DNA of 64,000 nt from Evansella vedderi (GTDB taxonomy: Bacteria; Bacillota; Bacilli; Bacillales; Salisediminibacteriaceae), in contig NZ_JAUSUG010000022.1 of the NCBI RefSeq assembly GCF_030813435.1, positions 1 through 64,000 of the forward strand, given 5' to 3'. Numbering within the stretch: the first letter of the stretch is position 1; every line of letters starts with the position of its first letter. Position numbers and translations under genes: made by a program. Shown in pieces: positions 26,610 through 35,862 of this stretch. Below the pieces are notes generated by a model. It was not told the origin of the DNA, made no database searches, and worked only from the letters and a program-made list of their open reading frames with translations.

Positions 26610-27623
26610 TTAGCTTTTTTTACCTTGAGATAATTGCCTACGGTCGCTTGCTAATGGTGGTTGCTCTAACCAGCCTTCACTTATCATGAAGTTCGCACCG
26701 TCTTCAGCGTATAGTGCTAATTCCGTACAAAGCTTCAAATACTTTGCGGCAAGATCTCTTCTAGAATTCACACTAAAGGCCGTACCATAAAAAGCAATGG
26801 CAACCTGTGAAGACAATTGGATTTGGTACAACATAAACTTGTCTGAAAATGGAGGATCCGTGGAATCAGTGACAAACGATTGCCAAGACATTGGAGAGTT
26901 TAGCTTTTCTTCACCAAAAATATTTTGAAATTCATTAATATGCTTATTAGCTATCCTAATCCCTCGATTTACGTACTTACGAACTTTTTCAGAACTTGTA
27001 ACTTGACTAAATCCAACCTTTAATGCAACGTGTAAATGCATCTTAGACATGTTAAAGGTAATATCACTAATTTCCATAGCAGTGAGCGGCCGCCGTTCTC
27101 CAAACCACCCTGTCAAAAAACTTTGCTCTTTAACAAAACTTATAGATTCAGGTGGAGAAAGTACCGGTGGACGTGTCAAAAGTCCTTTAGTAAGCATCAT
27201 ATCTATTGTTTTCTCGAACAGGTCCATTGTTTTCGAATTACATTCCATATAATACTTACGTATATCAGCACGAATCGAAGTACTAACAGAAAGGGCATAT
27301 CCTGTTAAGCCTTGCAACGCCATAATATACAAATAAAAGAGGTAAAATGGATCTTGAAAAAGCCGTGGTGCATTCACATTAACATCTTTATCTGTAAACC
27401 CGAGGGGAACTGGATAGTTTTCACCTTTAAAAAATTCCGTTAATTTTGAAATATGGCTTTCAGATAATTTCAATGCTGTTTGGTAGAGGTGATGGATATC
27501 TTCATCTTCAATATGTTCAAGTGCATATTTAAAAAAACAAATAGACATAGAATCGAACATATATTGCGTCCAAATACTCGCCATTTCCGATGCTGTAAGT
27601 GGTAAATTACTACTAGATTTCAT
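26610..27623 (-). CDS. DUF3231 family protein
   Basis: 337 aa. Two tandem copies of the ~160-residue DUF3231 domain, helical bundles distantly like ferritin or CotF. The first starts at LTASEMASIWTQYMFDSMS, the second at LTAMEISDITFNMSKMHLHVA. Each has the matching late motif (LYAEDGANFMISEGWLEQPP in copy two, MDLFEKTIDMMLTKGLLTRPP in copy one). No signal peptide. The family is frequent in spore formers; its function is unknown. Confidence 0.85.
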   Translation of the reverse strand: MKSSSNLPLTASEMASIWTQYMFDSMSICFFKYALEHIEDEDIHHLYQTALKLSESHISKLTEFFKGENYPVPLGFTDKDVNVNAPRLFQDPFYLFYLYIMALQGLTGYALSVSTSIRADIRKYYMECNSKTMDLFEKTIDMMLTKGLLTRPPVLSPPESISFVKEQSFLTGWFGERRPLTAMEISDITFNMSKMHLHVALKVGFSQVTSSEKVRKYVNRGIRIANKHINEFQNIFGEEKLNSPMSWQSFVTDSTDPPFSDKFMLYQIQLSSQVAIAFYGTAFSVNSRRDLAAKYLKLCTELALYAEDGANFMISEGWLEQPPLASDRRQLSQGKKS

Positions 27624-27934
27624 ATACTGAGCATCTCCTTCACAATATTAATACTATGTTTTGAAGGTTTTATATTTTTTATGCTTCCCAATGAATCACG
27701 TTTTAGATATTAAATAGGCTGTTTTTTAATAGCATTAACTGCCTTTTGCATAAAATCAATTTATATATCTTTCTTCCTCCCCCCTCTTTATACCCATGCA
27801 ATTGTTAAGTAACTCTCTTCTATTTAGCATATAAAACACTATTTCCCATAAGTATATTACAATGGAAATTTTAATTAATATTGAGTCCAGTAGAGTTTAT
27901 ACTTACTACTTTTTTTCAGGGGGGAGTTAAATAA
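27624..27934. other. divergent intergenic region, no clear signal
   Basis: AT-rich gap between the DUF3231 gene and katE. It must hold both promoters, but no convincing SigB, PerR or other operator could be read, and no small gene is visible. Confidence 0.4.
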
Positions 27935-30049
27935 ATGAGTGATGAAAAAAGAAAACATCCTAAAGCTGAAAGTAAGAAAAAACAACAGCTAGAGGATGTT
28001 ACTATTGATCACACGGGGAAAAAAATGACGACGAATCAAGGGATACGTGTTACGAATGATGATGATTCGTTAAAAGCGGGAACTCGAGGTCCTACCATTA
28101 TGGAAGACTTTCATTTTCGAGAAAAAATGACCCACTTTGATCATGAGAGAATTCCAGAACGGGTTGTTCACGCACGCGGGACTGCAGCCCACGGCTACTT
28201 TCAAGTTTATGAACCTTTAACGGAGCTTACAAAAGCTAGTTTCCTTCAAGACCCAACTGTCAAAACACCGGTATTCGTTCGTTTTTCAACGGTAGTTGGC
28301 TCACGGGGATCAGCAGACACTGTTCGTGATGTTCGTGGCTTCGCTACTAAATTTTACACAGAAGAAGGAAACTACGATCTTGTGGCTAACAACATCCCTA
28401 TCTTTTTTATTCAAGATGCCATAAAGTTCCCTGATGTGGTTCATGCCATTAAACCGGAGCCACATAATGAGATCCCACAGGCTTCCGCCGCACACGATAC
28501 TTTCTGGGACTTTGTGGTCAACAATACGGAGACTGCCCATATGATCATGTGGCTCCTTTCTGATCGGGGAATCCCAAGAAGCTTTCGAATGATGGAAGGC
28601 TTCGGTGTTCATACTTTTAGGTTTGTTAACGATCGGGGAAAAGCTACATTTGTGAAGTTCCATTGGAAGCCAGTCCTCGGAACCCATGCATTAGTTTGGG
28701 ACGAAGCACAAAAACTAGCAGGAAAAGATCCAGATTACCATCGTCGAGACCTGTGGAACGCTATTGAAATGGGAGATTATCCAGAATATGAGCTGGGTAT
28801 TCAAATTTTAGAGGAAGAAAATGAATTTGCCCTTGATTTTGATATTCTTGATCCTACGAAATTCTGGCCTGAGGAACAAATACCTGTTAAGTACGTCGGG
28901 AAATTGACCTTAACGGAAAATGTGGATAACTTCTTTGCGGAAACGGAGCAGTCTGCTTTCCATGTGGGGAATATCGTACCAGGTATTGATTTTACCAACG
29001 ATCCTCTCCTTCAAGGTCGTCTCTTTTCTTATTTAGATACGCAATTAATTAGACTTGGGGGACCAAATTTTCATGAAATACCGATTAACCGTCCCATAAA
29101 GCCACCAGTAAATAATCAAAGGGATGGGTTTCATCGAACAACGATTAACCGTGGGGTTACAAGCTACTCCGTTAACTCTCTCCAAGGGAATTATCCTAGA
29201 CCTTCCTCGGAAAAAGAAGGTGGATATGCCCACTATGCGGAGAAGGTCGAAGGGAAGAAAATTCGTGAAAGAAGTCCTTCCTTTCACGATCACTACAGTC
29301 AAGCAACGGTGTTTTGGAACAGCATGTCCCCTATCGAAAAAAAGCACATCATAAAAGCCTTTCACTTTGAGGTTGGAAACGTGGAAAGTGAGGAAATTAG
29401 GCAGCAGGTTGTGGATATGTTTAATCACGTGGACCATACCCTTGCAAAAGAAATTGCAGCAGGGGTTGGTGCGAAGCCTCCTTCAGCACCTGCTGGTCCT
29501 AAAATTACTGCCAGTTCCCCAGCGGTGAGCCTTTTGACTACAAATTATACGGTGAAATCTAGAAAAGTAGCCATTTTACTAGAGGATGGATTTAATTTTC
29601 ATGACTATTCTCAAATGGTAAATGAATTAAAAGGGGCTGGCATTCATCCAGAAGTTATTAGTCATCACTTAGGAACCCTAACAAGTAAGGAAGGGAAAAA
29701 GGTTCAAGTGGATAAAACCTTTGCAACGAGTGAATCTGTCATGTTCGATGCCGTTTTCGTTCCAGGAGGAGCTAAAAGTGTAAACAAATTAATCGCTAAA
29801 GATAAAGCAAATTATTTTCTAAAGGAAGCCTTTGATCATGCAAAAACAATAGGGGCTAGTAATGAAGGGGTGGACTTACTAGCAGATTCGGGAATTCGTG
29901 GAATTGCCATTGCCGGATCTGAACACCACCCAACGCCTGTAGAATCCATGGGAGTTATCACCATACAAAACGCAATGAACCTATCCAATTTTACACAAAC
30001 CTTTATTAAAGCAATGAAAAAGCACCGCCATTGGGTAAGAGAAGCGTAA
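27935..30049 (+). CDS. katE: large-subunit catalase with DJ-1-like domain
   Basis: 704 aa. Clade-2 (HPII-type) haem catalase, which breaks hydrogen peroxide into water and oxygen. The catalytic histidine is in RVVHARGTAAHG, the distal asparagine region in DLVANNIPIFFIQDA, and the proximal haem tyrosine in RLFSYLDTQLIRLGG. The C-terminal ~150 residues, from KSRKVAILLEDGF, form the DJ-1/GATase-like domain found only in large catalases. The N-terminus is lysine-rich. GGGGGGAG precedes the ATG. Probably stationary-phase or spore-expressed, like Bacillus KatE or KatX. Confidence 0.95.
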   Translation: MSDEKRKHPKAESKKKQQLEDVTIDHTGKKMTTNQGIRVTNDDDSLKAGTRGPTIMEDFHFREKMTHFDHERIPERVVHARGTAAHGYFQVYEPLTELTKASFLQDPTVKTPVFVRFSTVVGSRGSADTVRDVRGFATKFYTEEGNYDLVANNIPIFFIQDAIKFPDVVHAIKPEPHNEIPQASAAHDTFWDFVVNNTETAHMIMWLLSDRGIPRSFRMMEGFGVHTFRFVNDRGKATFVKFHWKPVLGTHALVWDEAQKLAGKDPDYHRRDLWNAIEMGDYPEYELGIQILEEENEFALDFDILDPTKFWPEEQIPVKYVGKLTLTENVDNFFAETEQSAFHVGNIVPGIDFTNDPLLQGRLFSYLDTQLIRLGGPNFHEIPINRPIKPPVNNQRDGFHRTTINRGVTSYSVNSLQGNYPRPSSEKEGGYAHYAEKVEGKKIRERSPSFHDHYSQATVFWNSMSPIEKKHIIKAFHFEVGNVESEEIRQQVVDMFNHVDHTLAKEIAAGVGAKPPSAPAGPKITASSPAVSLLTTNYTVKSRKVAILLEDGFNFHDYSQMVNELKGAGIHPEVISHHLGTLTSKEGKKVQVDKTFATSESVMFDAVFVPGGAKSVNKLIAKDKANYFLKEAFDHAKTIGASNEGVDLLADSGIRGIAIAGSEHHPTPVESMGVITIQNAMNLSNFTQTFIKAMKKHRHWVREA

Positions 30050-30060
30050 ATCTATTGGAT

Positions 30061-30096
30061 GGTCCTGCTCCCGCCGTAACGTTTGGGGGCAGGACC
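30061..30096. terminator. hairpin terminator between katE and the DnaA_N gene
   Basis: GGTCCTGCTCCC / GGGGGCAGGACC stem between the convergent genes. Confidence 0.7.
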
Positions 30097-30102
30097 GTTT
30101 AA

Positions 30103-30555
30103 TCAAACCCCATTACTTAATCGCCTTACGATGGACATGATATAATTTACATCTTCACGTGTTTTTACATCCATTTCTAAACAAATGTCTTCCATTGATT
30201 TTCCCTCTAATAACCAATTACTTATCTGTTCCTCATCTTTTAAATATTCTTCAAGTAAAAACTCCACGTTATGTCTCCTGCTCTCTTTTGATGATGGTGA
30301 AGGAATAGGCCGATCGGCTAAAATAAAATAGAGCTTCAGCTTTTCACCTGTGATTTGCTGTAAATTTGCCTCGAGTTGGTCCTTATATCGATTCTCTAAC
30401 CAGTCTCTAGCAAATTCATTATGGGCTGATACAGTAAACTTATTGGATTCCAATCGAAAAGCTTCCGTTTCTTTAATCCATGTGTCATAAGCAGGTTCAG
30501 AGATTTCCACCTTTATAAGACTTTTTACTTCATTCCATATTTCTCGGATATCCAT
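30103..30555 (-). CDS. stand-alone DnaA N-terminal (domain I) protein
   Basis: 150 aa from the ATG at 30555 (GAGGGTG upstream). Residues ~4-78 closely match domain I of DnaA, including IWNEVKSLIKVEISEPAYDTWIK and NEFARDWLENRY. There is no AAA+ domain and no DnaA box-binding domain. The remaining ~70 residues are charged and helical, ending in an HTH-like stretch (EDICLEMDVKTREDVNYIMSIVRRL). In full DnaA, domain I carries self-association and SirA/DnaD-type contacts, so a modulator of initiation is possible but unproven. Confidence 0.8.
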   Translation of the reverse strand: MDIREIWNEVKSLIKVEISEPAYDTWIKETEAFRLESNKFTVSAHNEFARDWLENRYKDQLEANLQQITGEKLKLYFILADRPIPSPSSKESRRHNVEFLLEEYLKDEEQISNWLLEGKSMEDICLEMDVKTREDVNYIMSIVRRLSNGV

Positions 30556-30799
30556 TAAATCACCCTCTTCTATAAAACTAAAATACATTTCTTCTATTGT
30601 TATCTACATTAAACCAGTTAGTCATCCCTACACTTTATCCCTATACATACAATTATTTTCAAATACTCTTCCTTTGGATTGCTTTTTTGCCATAAAAAAA
30701 CAACCTTCCATTTTCATTTCACAGGATTATTCGACAAACATCCCATAATCCCCTTGCAAATAAAAAAGAAAATTGTGTCGTTTTTTTGAACTTTATAGT

Positions 30800-30850
30800 G
30801 GGACCTGCCCTCGTTACACTTAGGTATTATCGTACCAGGGGCAGGACCTT
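30800..30850 (-). terminator. hairpin terminator after the DeoR gene
   Basis: GGACCTGCCC / GGGCAGGACC arms around a longer loop, one base past the stop codon. Confidence 0.65.
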
Positions 30851-30851
30851 T

Positions 30852-31613
30852 TTATGTTGCAATGATCACCTTCACTCCACTATCTCTCAGACCTTGAACA
30901 ATTGCTTCTTCCGTAAACGTATCGGTAATGATCGAATCGATACTAGTTACATCACTGATTTTTGTTAAGGCCCTTGTTCCGAATTTACTATAATCAGCCA
31001 TATAATACACCTTGTCAGATAGCTCAATGACTTTATGCCTTAACCTGGCCTGTAATTCATTGTTATCACTTAAGCCTCTCTTCACATCAATGCCCTTACT
31101 TGAGATAAACGCTTTATCAATAAAATACTGGTCCAGTGCACTTTCCGCCAATGGCCCTACGAATGAAAGGGAAATAGTCGTTAAGGAACCCCCTAAACAA
31201 ATGACATGAATCTTATCCTTCTCACTCAATTCCAATGCCACTTTCATGGAATTTGTTAATACCGTTAATGGCATATTCGGCAAGCTAGAAGCCACATACC
31301 AAGCCGTCGTACTTGCATCTAAAAAGACCCTTTCCTCTTCCTGTATATGGCTAATTGCCTCTAGAGCAATTGTCTTCTTTTCTTCTACATTAATAACTTC
31401 TCGTGTAGCATACGGGATTTCCGATTGATTAGATTCTACTGAAACCGCTCCCCCGTGACTTCTTGTTAATTTACCTTCCCCTTCGAGCTTCCCTAAGTCT
31501 CGTCTAATGGTTTCTTCTGTTACACCGAAGATTTGACTTAGCTCAGAGACACGAATACTTCCCCGCTCATTTACAAGTGCAACAATCTTCTTATATCTCT
31601 CTTCTGCAAGCAT
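30852..31613 (-). CDS. DeoR-family regulator, probably of rhamnose use
   Basis: 253 aa. The N-terminal winged helix is the DeoR signature (GSIRVSELSQIFGVTEETIRRDLGKLEGEGKLTRSHGGAV). The C-terminal DeoRC sensor domain has FLDASTTAWYVA, LTNSMKVALEL and CLGGSLT. DeoR repressors usually sense a phosphorylated sugar; in Bacillus subtilis a DeoR-type protein (YulB) heads the rhamnose genes. Here it lies ~640 bp downstream of rhaEW on the same strand, separated by a terminator and repeats. A candidate binding motif is found upstream of rhaEW. Confidence 0.87.
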   Translation of the reverse strand: MLAEERYKKIVALVNERGSIRVSELSQIFGVTEETIRRDLGKLEGEGKLTRSHGGAVSVESNQSEIPYATREVINVEEKKTIALEAISHIQEEERVFLDASTTAWYVASSLPNMPLTVLTNSMKVALELSEKDKIHVICLGGSLTTISLSFVGPLAESALDQYFIDKAFISSKGIDVKRGLSDNNELQARLRHKVIELSDKVYYMADYSKFGTRALTKISDVTSIDSIITDTFTEEAIVQGLRDSGVKVIIAT

Positions 31614-31654
31614 AAGAACCCTCTTCCCTCTAATGCGTTTAGCCAGAAAGTATG

Positions 31655-31830
31655 AATCTAGTTGTCATTCGCTACGGTCCCCTCGCTTTCCGTGGGTGCT
31701 CTGACAAGCCTCCTCACGACTTCGTCGTTGCGGGGTCTCGTCTTGATCATTCTCCCACAGGAGTCTCTCGGACCTTCGCTCATTCCAAGCAGACTAATAT
31801 TTTAAAGCTCCATGGTGCAAATTTTTACTT
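31655..31830 (+). repeat. GC-rich foldback repeat, copy C
   Basis: TCGCTTTCCGTGGGTGCTC, ACAAGCCTCCTCACGACTTC, then GTTGCGGGGTCTCGTC and CCACAGGAGTCTC. It is nearly identical to the copy at 37405-37600. The tail has a CCATGGTGCAAATTTTTAC box. Short ORFs in it are by-products. Confidence 0.8.
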
Positions 31831-31859
31831 GTATGGAGGTCTGCCCTGTAAATACAAAT

Positions 31860-32065
31860 ATTGTGTTGATATTCGCTGCAGCCCACTCCCTTTCCGCGGG
31901 CGAACCGCAAGCCTCCTCGGGCTTACGCCCTGTGGGGTCTTGCCTGGCTCGCTGTTCCCGCAGGAGTCTCGTGGGCTTCCGCTCACACCAACAGAAATAA
32001 AAACTTGTATTTTCATTCTCCATGGTGCAAAATTTCACTTGTATGGAGGTATACCTCCTAGTTTA
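31860..32065 (+). repeat. GC-rich foldback repeat, copy D
   Basis: GCAGCCCACTCCCTTTCC, GCAAGCCTCCTCGGGC, TGTGGGGTCTTGCC, TTCCCGCAGGAGTCTC, ending in CCATGGTGCAAAATTTCAC. Copy F at 40590-40705 shares both flanks but lacks the middle. Inner arms GCAAGCC... / GGTCTTGC pair. Confidence 0.8.
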
Positions 32066-32194
32066 AACGCCTCATAAATTATTTATCCATTACCACATAT
32101 AGGTTACCTTAATTAGGCCTTGAATTCCAACAACTAAATGTATTTTGAGTAAGTACATTTACTGTAACCCGAAATGAACTTCACACAAAAAGGA

Positions 32195-32230
32195 AATTCC
32201 TGTGAGGAAATGCGTACCTTCACAGGAATT
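32195..32230 (-). terminator. intrinsic terminator of rhaEW
   Basis: AATTCCTGTGA / TCACAGGAATT stem with T-rich flank, 18 bp after the rhaEW stop. Confidence 0.8.
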
Positions 32231-32248
32231 CTTTTTATTTTTTAACTA

Positions 32249-34318
32249 TTAGCGTGTAAATGCGGCTGGTACTCCGCCGTCTACTGTGATCATGCAGCCT
32301 GTTGTTTTTTCTGCTTTGGAAGAAGAGAAAAAGGCAATGGAATCTGCAATATCCTCTGGAAGGATGTTAACTAGTAACGTTGTACGTTTACGATAATGCT
32401 CTTCTAGTTGATCTGGCTCGATACCATATGCTGCTGCACGTTCTTCTCTCCAACTGGAACCCCAAATTGCAGAACCTTGTAACACGGCATCTGGAAGGAC
32501 AGAGTTGACACGTATACCATACTCGCCACCTTCTGCTGCAATACAACGGGCTAAGTGTGTTTCCATTGCTTTTGCTGAACTGTATGCCGCAGCGTTTTTC
32601 CCAGCATAGACAGAGTTTTTCGATCCAACAAATACCATACTTCCACCAATGGCTTGTGTTTTCATTTGTTTGAATGCTTCCCGTGCTACTAAGAAATACC
32701 CTGTTCCAAGAACATTCATGTTAAGGTTCCATTCTTTTAATGTCGTCTCATCGAATGGACTTGAAGTTGCAAGACCTGCATTGTTTACAATAATATCGAC
32801 ACCACCATAGGCTAATGCCGTTGCTTCAAAAGCAGCTTGTACCTGCTCCTCACTTGTAACATCCATTTTTACGGCAATGGCACGACCTTCACCATATTCT
32901 TCGTTAATTTCAGCTGCTAGTTTCTCCGCACCTTCTAAGTTTAAGTCAGCTAAAACGACATGTGCTCCTTCAGAAACGAATTTTCTAGCAGTAGCACTTC
33001 CAATTCCACCAGCACCACCTGTGATAAAGGCAACTTTTCTAGAAAACTCCGCTTCTGCAGGTGCAAGGGATAACTTGTAAAGCTCTAGTGGCCAGTACTC
33101 AATGTTGTAGGATTCGTTTTCATTTAGAGATACAAAGTTTCCTAGGGCAGTAGAACCTTTCATAACGGAAATGGCACGAGTGTAAAGGGCTCCACTAACA
33201 TTGGCCATGACGAGGTTTTTCCCAGAGTTCACCATCCCAATTCCAGGGATTAAGATAACCCGTGGCGCAGGCTCCATCATTTGGTCACCATCGTTCTTAT
33301 TACGCTCGAAATAGGCTTTGTACTCCTCTTTAAAGCTAGCAACCCCTGTTTTGATAGATTCGATTAATTGACCCACGTCTTTTGTTTGCGGATCCCAATC
33401 AATATAAAGGGGAACGCGTTTTGTATGAACTAAATGATCAGGACAAGCAGCACCGATTTGGGAAAGCTCTGGTGCATCGTAGCTATTAACAAACTCTAGT
33501 ATATTTTCCCCAGTGTCATAGGTTAATAGCATTTTCTTCTCATCACTCACAGCTCCACGAATGACAGGAAGTACTTTCGCTAATATGTCATTTTTCTCTT
33601 CGGCAGGTAATGATGTATATTTTTGCCCACCAAAGACATTGTTTTCTTGGATTTTCGAGTTGATGTAAGCCTCTGCTTCATTAATAACAGAGATTGTTTT
33701 ATCATAGCTTTCTTTCGCTGTTTCTCCCCACACCACTAAACCGTGCTTTTCCATTAATACAAGCTCTGCATTAGGATTATTTTGCACTCCCTCTGCAATC
33801 ATTTTTGATAGAGTAAATCCAGGACGGATATATGGTACCCAAACAAAACGGTTCCCAAAGATTTCTTCCGCTAATTGTCTCCCATTATCTGCACAACACA
33901 GGCTAATTATCGCATCTGGATGCGTGTGGTCTACATGCTTAAATGGTAAAAATGCATGTAATAACGTTTCAATAGATGCTCTCGGATGCTTGCTATCAAT
34001 CATGCAATGAGATAAGTATTCTACCATTTCTTCATCTGGCATTTCATCCCGTTCTATTAACGGACGAATATCCTCCATATTTAAACCAGTAAAGTTTTTG
34101 TGTTTCATTGTAGCTAAGTCAGATCCGCTTCCCTTTACCCACATTACTTCAATATCTCTGCCTCTGAAATCCTTTTCTATCGTTTTCATGGACGTATTAC
34201 CGCCACCCCAGTTACAAACAGCACGATCCGATCCAATTAAGTTTGAGCGATATACGAGTTCATCTAATCCAGTCTGCAATTCCTTAACTTCTTCTTGAGA
34301 CCATAAATTTTTAACCAT
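32249..34318 (-). CDS. rhaEW: bifunctional rhamnulose-1-P aldolase / lactaldehyde dehydrogenase
   Basis: 689 aa fusion, as in Bacillus YuxG. The N-terminal ~420 residues are a class II aldolase (zinc motif HVDHTHPDAI, NWGGGNTSMK), cleaving L-rhamnulose-1-phosphate to DHAP and L-lactaldehyde. The C-terminal ~260 are a short-chain dehydrogenase (TGGAGGIGSATA, NNAGLA, YSSAKA) oxidising the lactaldehyde. The ATG follows ACGGAGGG. A terminator separates it from rhaA, and two copies of a repeated operator-like motif precede it, so it likely has its own promoter. Confidence 0.94.
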   Translation of the reverse strand: MVKNLWSQEEVKELQTGLDELVYRSNLIGSDRAVCNWGGGNTSMKTIEKDFRGRDIEVMWVKGSGSDLATMKHKNFTGLNMEDIRPLIERDEMPDEEMVEYLSHCMIDSKHPRASIETLLHAFLPFKHVDHTHPDAIISLCCADNGRQLAEEIFGNRFVWVPYIRPGFTLSKMIAEGVQNNPNAELVLMEKHGLVVWGETAKESYDKTISVINEAEAYINSKIQENNVFGGQKYTSLPAEEKNDILAKVLPVIRGAVSDEKKMLLTYDTGENILEFVNSYDAPELSQIGAACPDHLVHTKRVPLYIDWDPQTKDVGQLIESIKTGVASFKEEYKAYFERNKNDGDQMMEPAPRVILIPGIGMVNSGKNLVMANVSGALYTRAISVMKGSTALGNFVSLNENESYNIEYWPLELYKLSLAPAEAEFSRKVAFITGGAGGIGSATARKFVSEGAHVVLADLNLEGAEKLAAEINEEYGEGRAIAVKMDVTSEEQVQAAFEATALAYGGVDIIVNNAGLATSSPFDETTLKEWNLNMNVLGTGYFLVAREAFKQMKTQAIGGSMVFVGSKNSVYAGKNAAAYSSAKAMETHLARCIAAEGGEYGIRVNSVLPDAVLQGSAIWGSSWREERAAAYGIEPDQLEEHYRKRTTLLVNILPEDIADSIAFFSSSKAEKTTGCMITVDGGVPAAFTR

Positions 34319-34338
34319 AACACCCTCCGTATTTGTTT

Positions 34339-34472
34339 GTTTATTTTTGATTTATTTTGTATTTTCACTATAACACAAATTTGTTTGTGTTTGAATACTT
34401 TTAAACAGACTTTTTTCATAAAAAAATAAGTGGGGTATTTACCACTTATTTCCCGTTTATTTTTGATTTGTT
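34339..34472 (-). promoter_or_regulatory. candidate rhaEW operator: repeated 18-bp motif
   Basis: GTTTATTTTTGATTTATT at 34339-34356 and GTTTATTTTTGATTTGTT at 34455-34472: 17 of 18 identical, same orientation, 116 bp apart (about 11 helical turns), flanking a terminator. An AAACAAATTTGTGTT motif lies between. Direct or looped binding by the DeoR or AraC regulator is inferred. Confidence 0.45.
34425..34450 (-). terminator. intrinsic terminator between rhaA and rhaEW
   Basis: AATAAGTGG / CCACTTATT stem followed by seven T on the minus strand. Confidence 0.8.
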
Positions 34473-34606
34473 ATATAAATTCGATGCTAAGGTTTCCCGG
34501 TCACCCTTGCTTTGACACGCGTATTGTGGGCTATCTTTATAGGTCGCGCTTCAATCTGACTCTTTGGCACGCGAAGTCAATACCACTCTAGTCTAGGTAA
34601 AACCCT

Positions 34607-35860
34607 TTATCTTTTTAGTAGAACTTCTTGCTCATAACTTTTTACTTCTTCTAACCAAGTTTCTTTCACTGGCACTCCCATTTGCTCGCAATAATAATCC
34701 CAGATGGCTCCAAATGGATAGGTTTTAAACTCCTCCAACAATGCTAGTCTTTCCGTGAAATTACCCTCATCTTGCAATTGCTTTAGCTTATCATTTGGTA
34801 TTAGCAATGCATACAGTAAAGACTTAATCATGTTACGTGTACCAATGGTCCAAGCAGCCACACGGTTGATGCTTGCATCAAAGAAATCTAAGCCGATAAT
34901 GACACGATCTAATGCATCGTTCCTTACGATTTCAAGTGCAATTTCCTTTAACTCATCATCTAGGATAACTACATGGTCACTGTCCCAGCGGACTGGGCGT
35001 GAAACGTGTAAGGCTAATTTTTCACTAAATAGAAGCATGGATGATATTTTATTAGATACAGTTTCCGTTGGATGATAATGTCCTGTGTCTAGTAAACAAA
35101 GCTTATTATTTTGTAAAGCATAGCTTAAGTAAAACTCATGGGATCCTACTACATAGGATTCAGAGCCAATTCCAAACACTTTACTTTCAACGGCATCCAA
35201 GTTATATTTTTCATCTATTTCTTCTGCAAAAATCTCGTCCAATGCGTCCTTAAGACGTTTTCTTGGGGTCAAACGATCACTAGGAATATCCTTGTATCCG
35301 TCTGGAATCCAAACGTTTGTTAAACTTGGAGTTCCTAGCTCCTTACCGAAGTACTCCCCAATTTTACGGCTGACTTTACAGTGGTCAACCCAAAATTTAC
35401 GGATCTCCTCGTCTGGATGAGCTAACGTTAATCCATCCGCCGCTTTTTCATGGGAGAAAAGGGTTGGGTTGAAATCAAGTCCTAAACCATTTTCCTTTGC
35501 CCACTTCACCCAGTTCGCAAAATGTTCTGGCTTCAGTTCATCCCTTTCCACCTCCACTCCATCTGTTTCTGCATAGATGGCATGGAGATTAATCCGATGT
35601 TTTCCAGGAATAAGGGAAAGGGCCTTATCTAAATCCATACGAAGCTGCTCCGGTGTCGTGGCTTTCCCTGGGTAGTTTCCTGTGACGTCGATTCCACCAG
35701 ACAGTTCCCGTTGGTTTACTTCAAAGCCTGTTACGTCATCCCCTTGCCAGCAGTGGATGGAAATAGGCACTTTCTTTAACGTTTCTAAAGCCTTCTCAAC
35801 ATCAATGCCCCATTTTTCATAGTCCGCTTTTGCTGCTTCAAAATTTGCTTTAACTGACAT
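34607..35860 (-). CDS. rhaA: L-rhamnose isomerase
   Basis: 417 aa, full length. Interconverts L-rhamnose and L-rhamnulose in the cytosol with a metal in a TIM barrel. Conserved stretches include [57 protein letters not shown] and [11 protein letters not shown], which contain the metal ligands and catalytic residues. It starts 2 nt after the rhaB stop, with GGAGAGATAAGG as ribosome site, so translation is probably coupled to rhaB. A terminator downstream separates it from rhaEW. Confidence 0.97.
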   Translation of the reverse strand: MSVKANFEAAKADYEKWGIDVEKALETLKKVPISIHCWQGDDVTGFEVNQRELSGGIDVTGNYPGKATTPEQLRMDLDKALSLIPGKHRINLHAIYAETDGVEVERDELKPEHFANWVKWAKENGLGLDFNPTLFSHEKAADGLTLAHPDEEIRKFWVDHCKVSRKIGEYFGKELGTPSLTNVWIPDGYKDIPSDRLTPRKRLKDALDEIFAEEIDEKYNLDAVESKVFGIGSESYVVGSHEFYLSYALQNNKLCLLDTGHYHPTETVSNKISSMLLFSEKLALHVSRPVRWDSDHVVILDDELKEIALEIVRNDALDRVIIGLDFFDASINRVAAWTIGTRNMIKSLLYALLIPNDKLKQLQDEGNFTERLALLEEFKTYPFGAIWDYYCEQMGVPVKETWLEEVKSYEQEVLLKR

Positions 35861-35862
35861 CC

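Noticed and set aside
31652-32077. ORFs of 141, 78, 63 and 62 aa
   Set aside because: All four lie in foldback repeats C and D, open in several frames on both strands, and lack ribosome sites.
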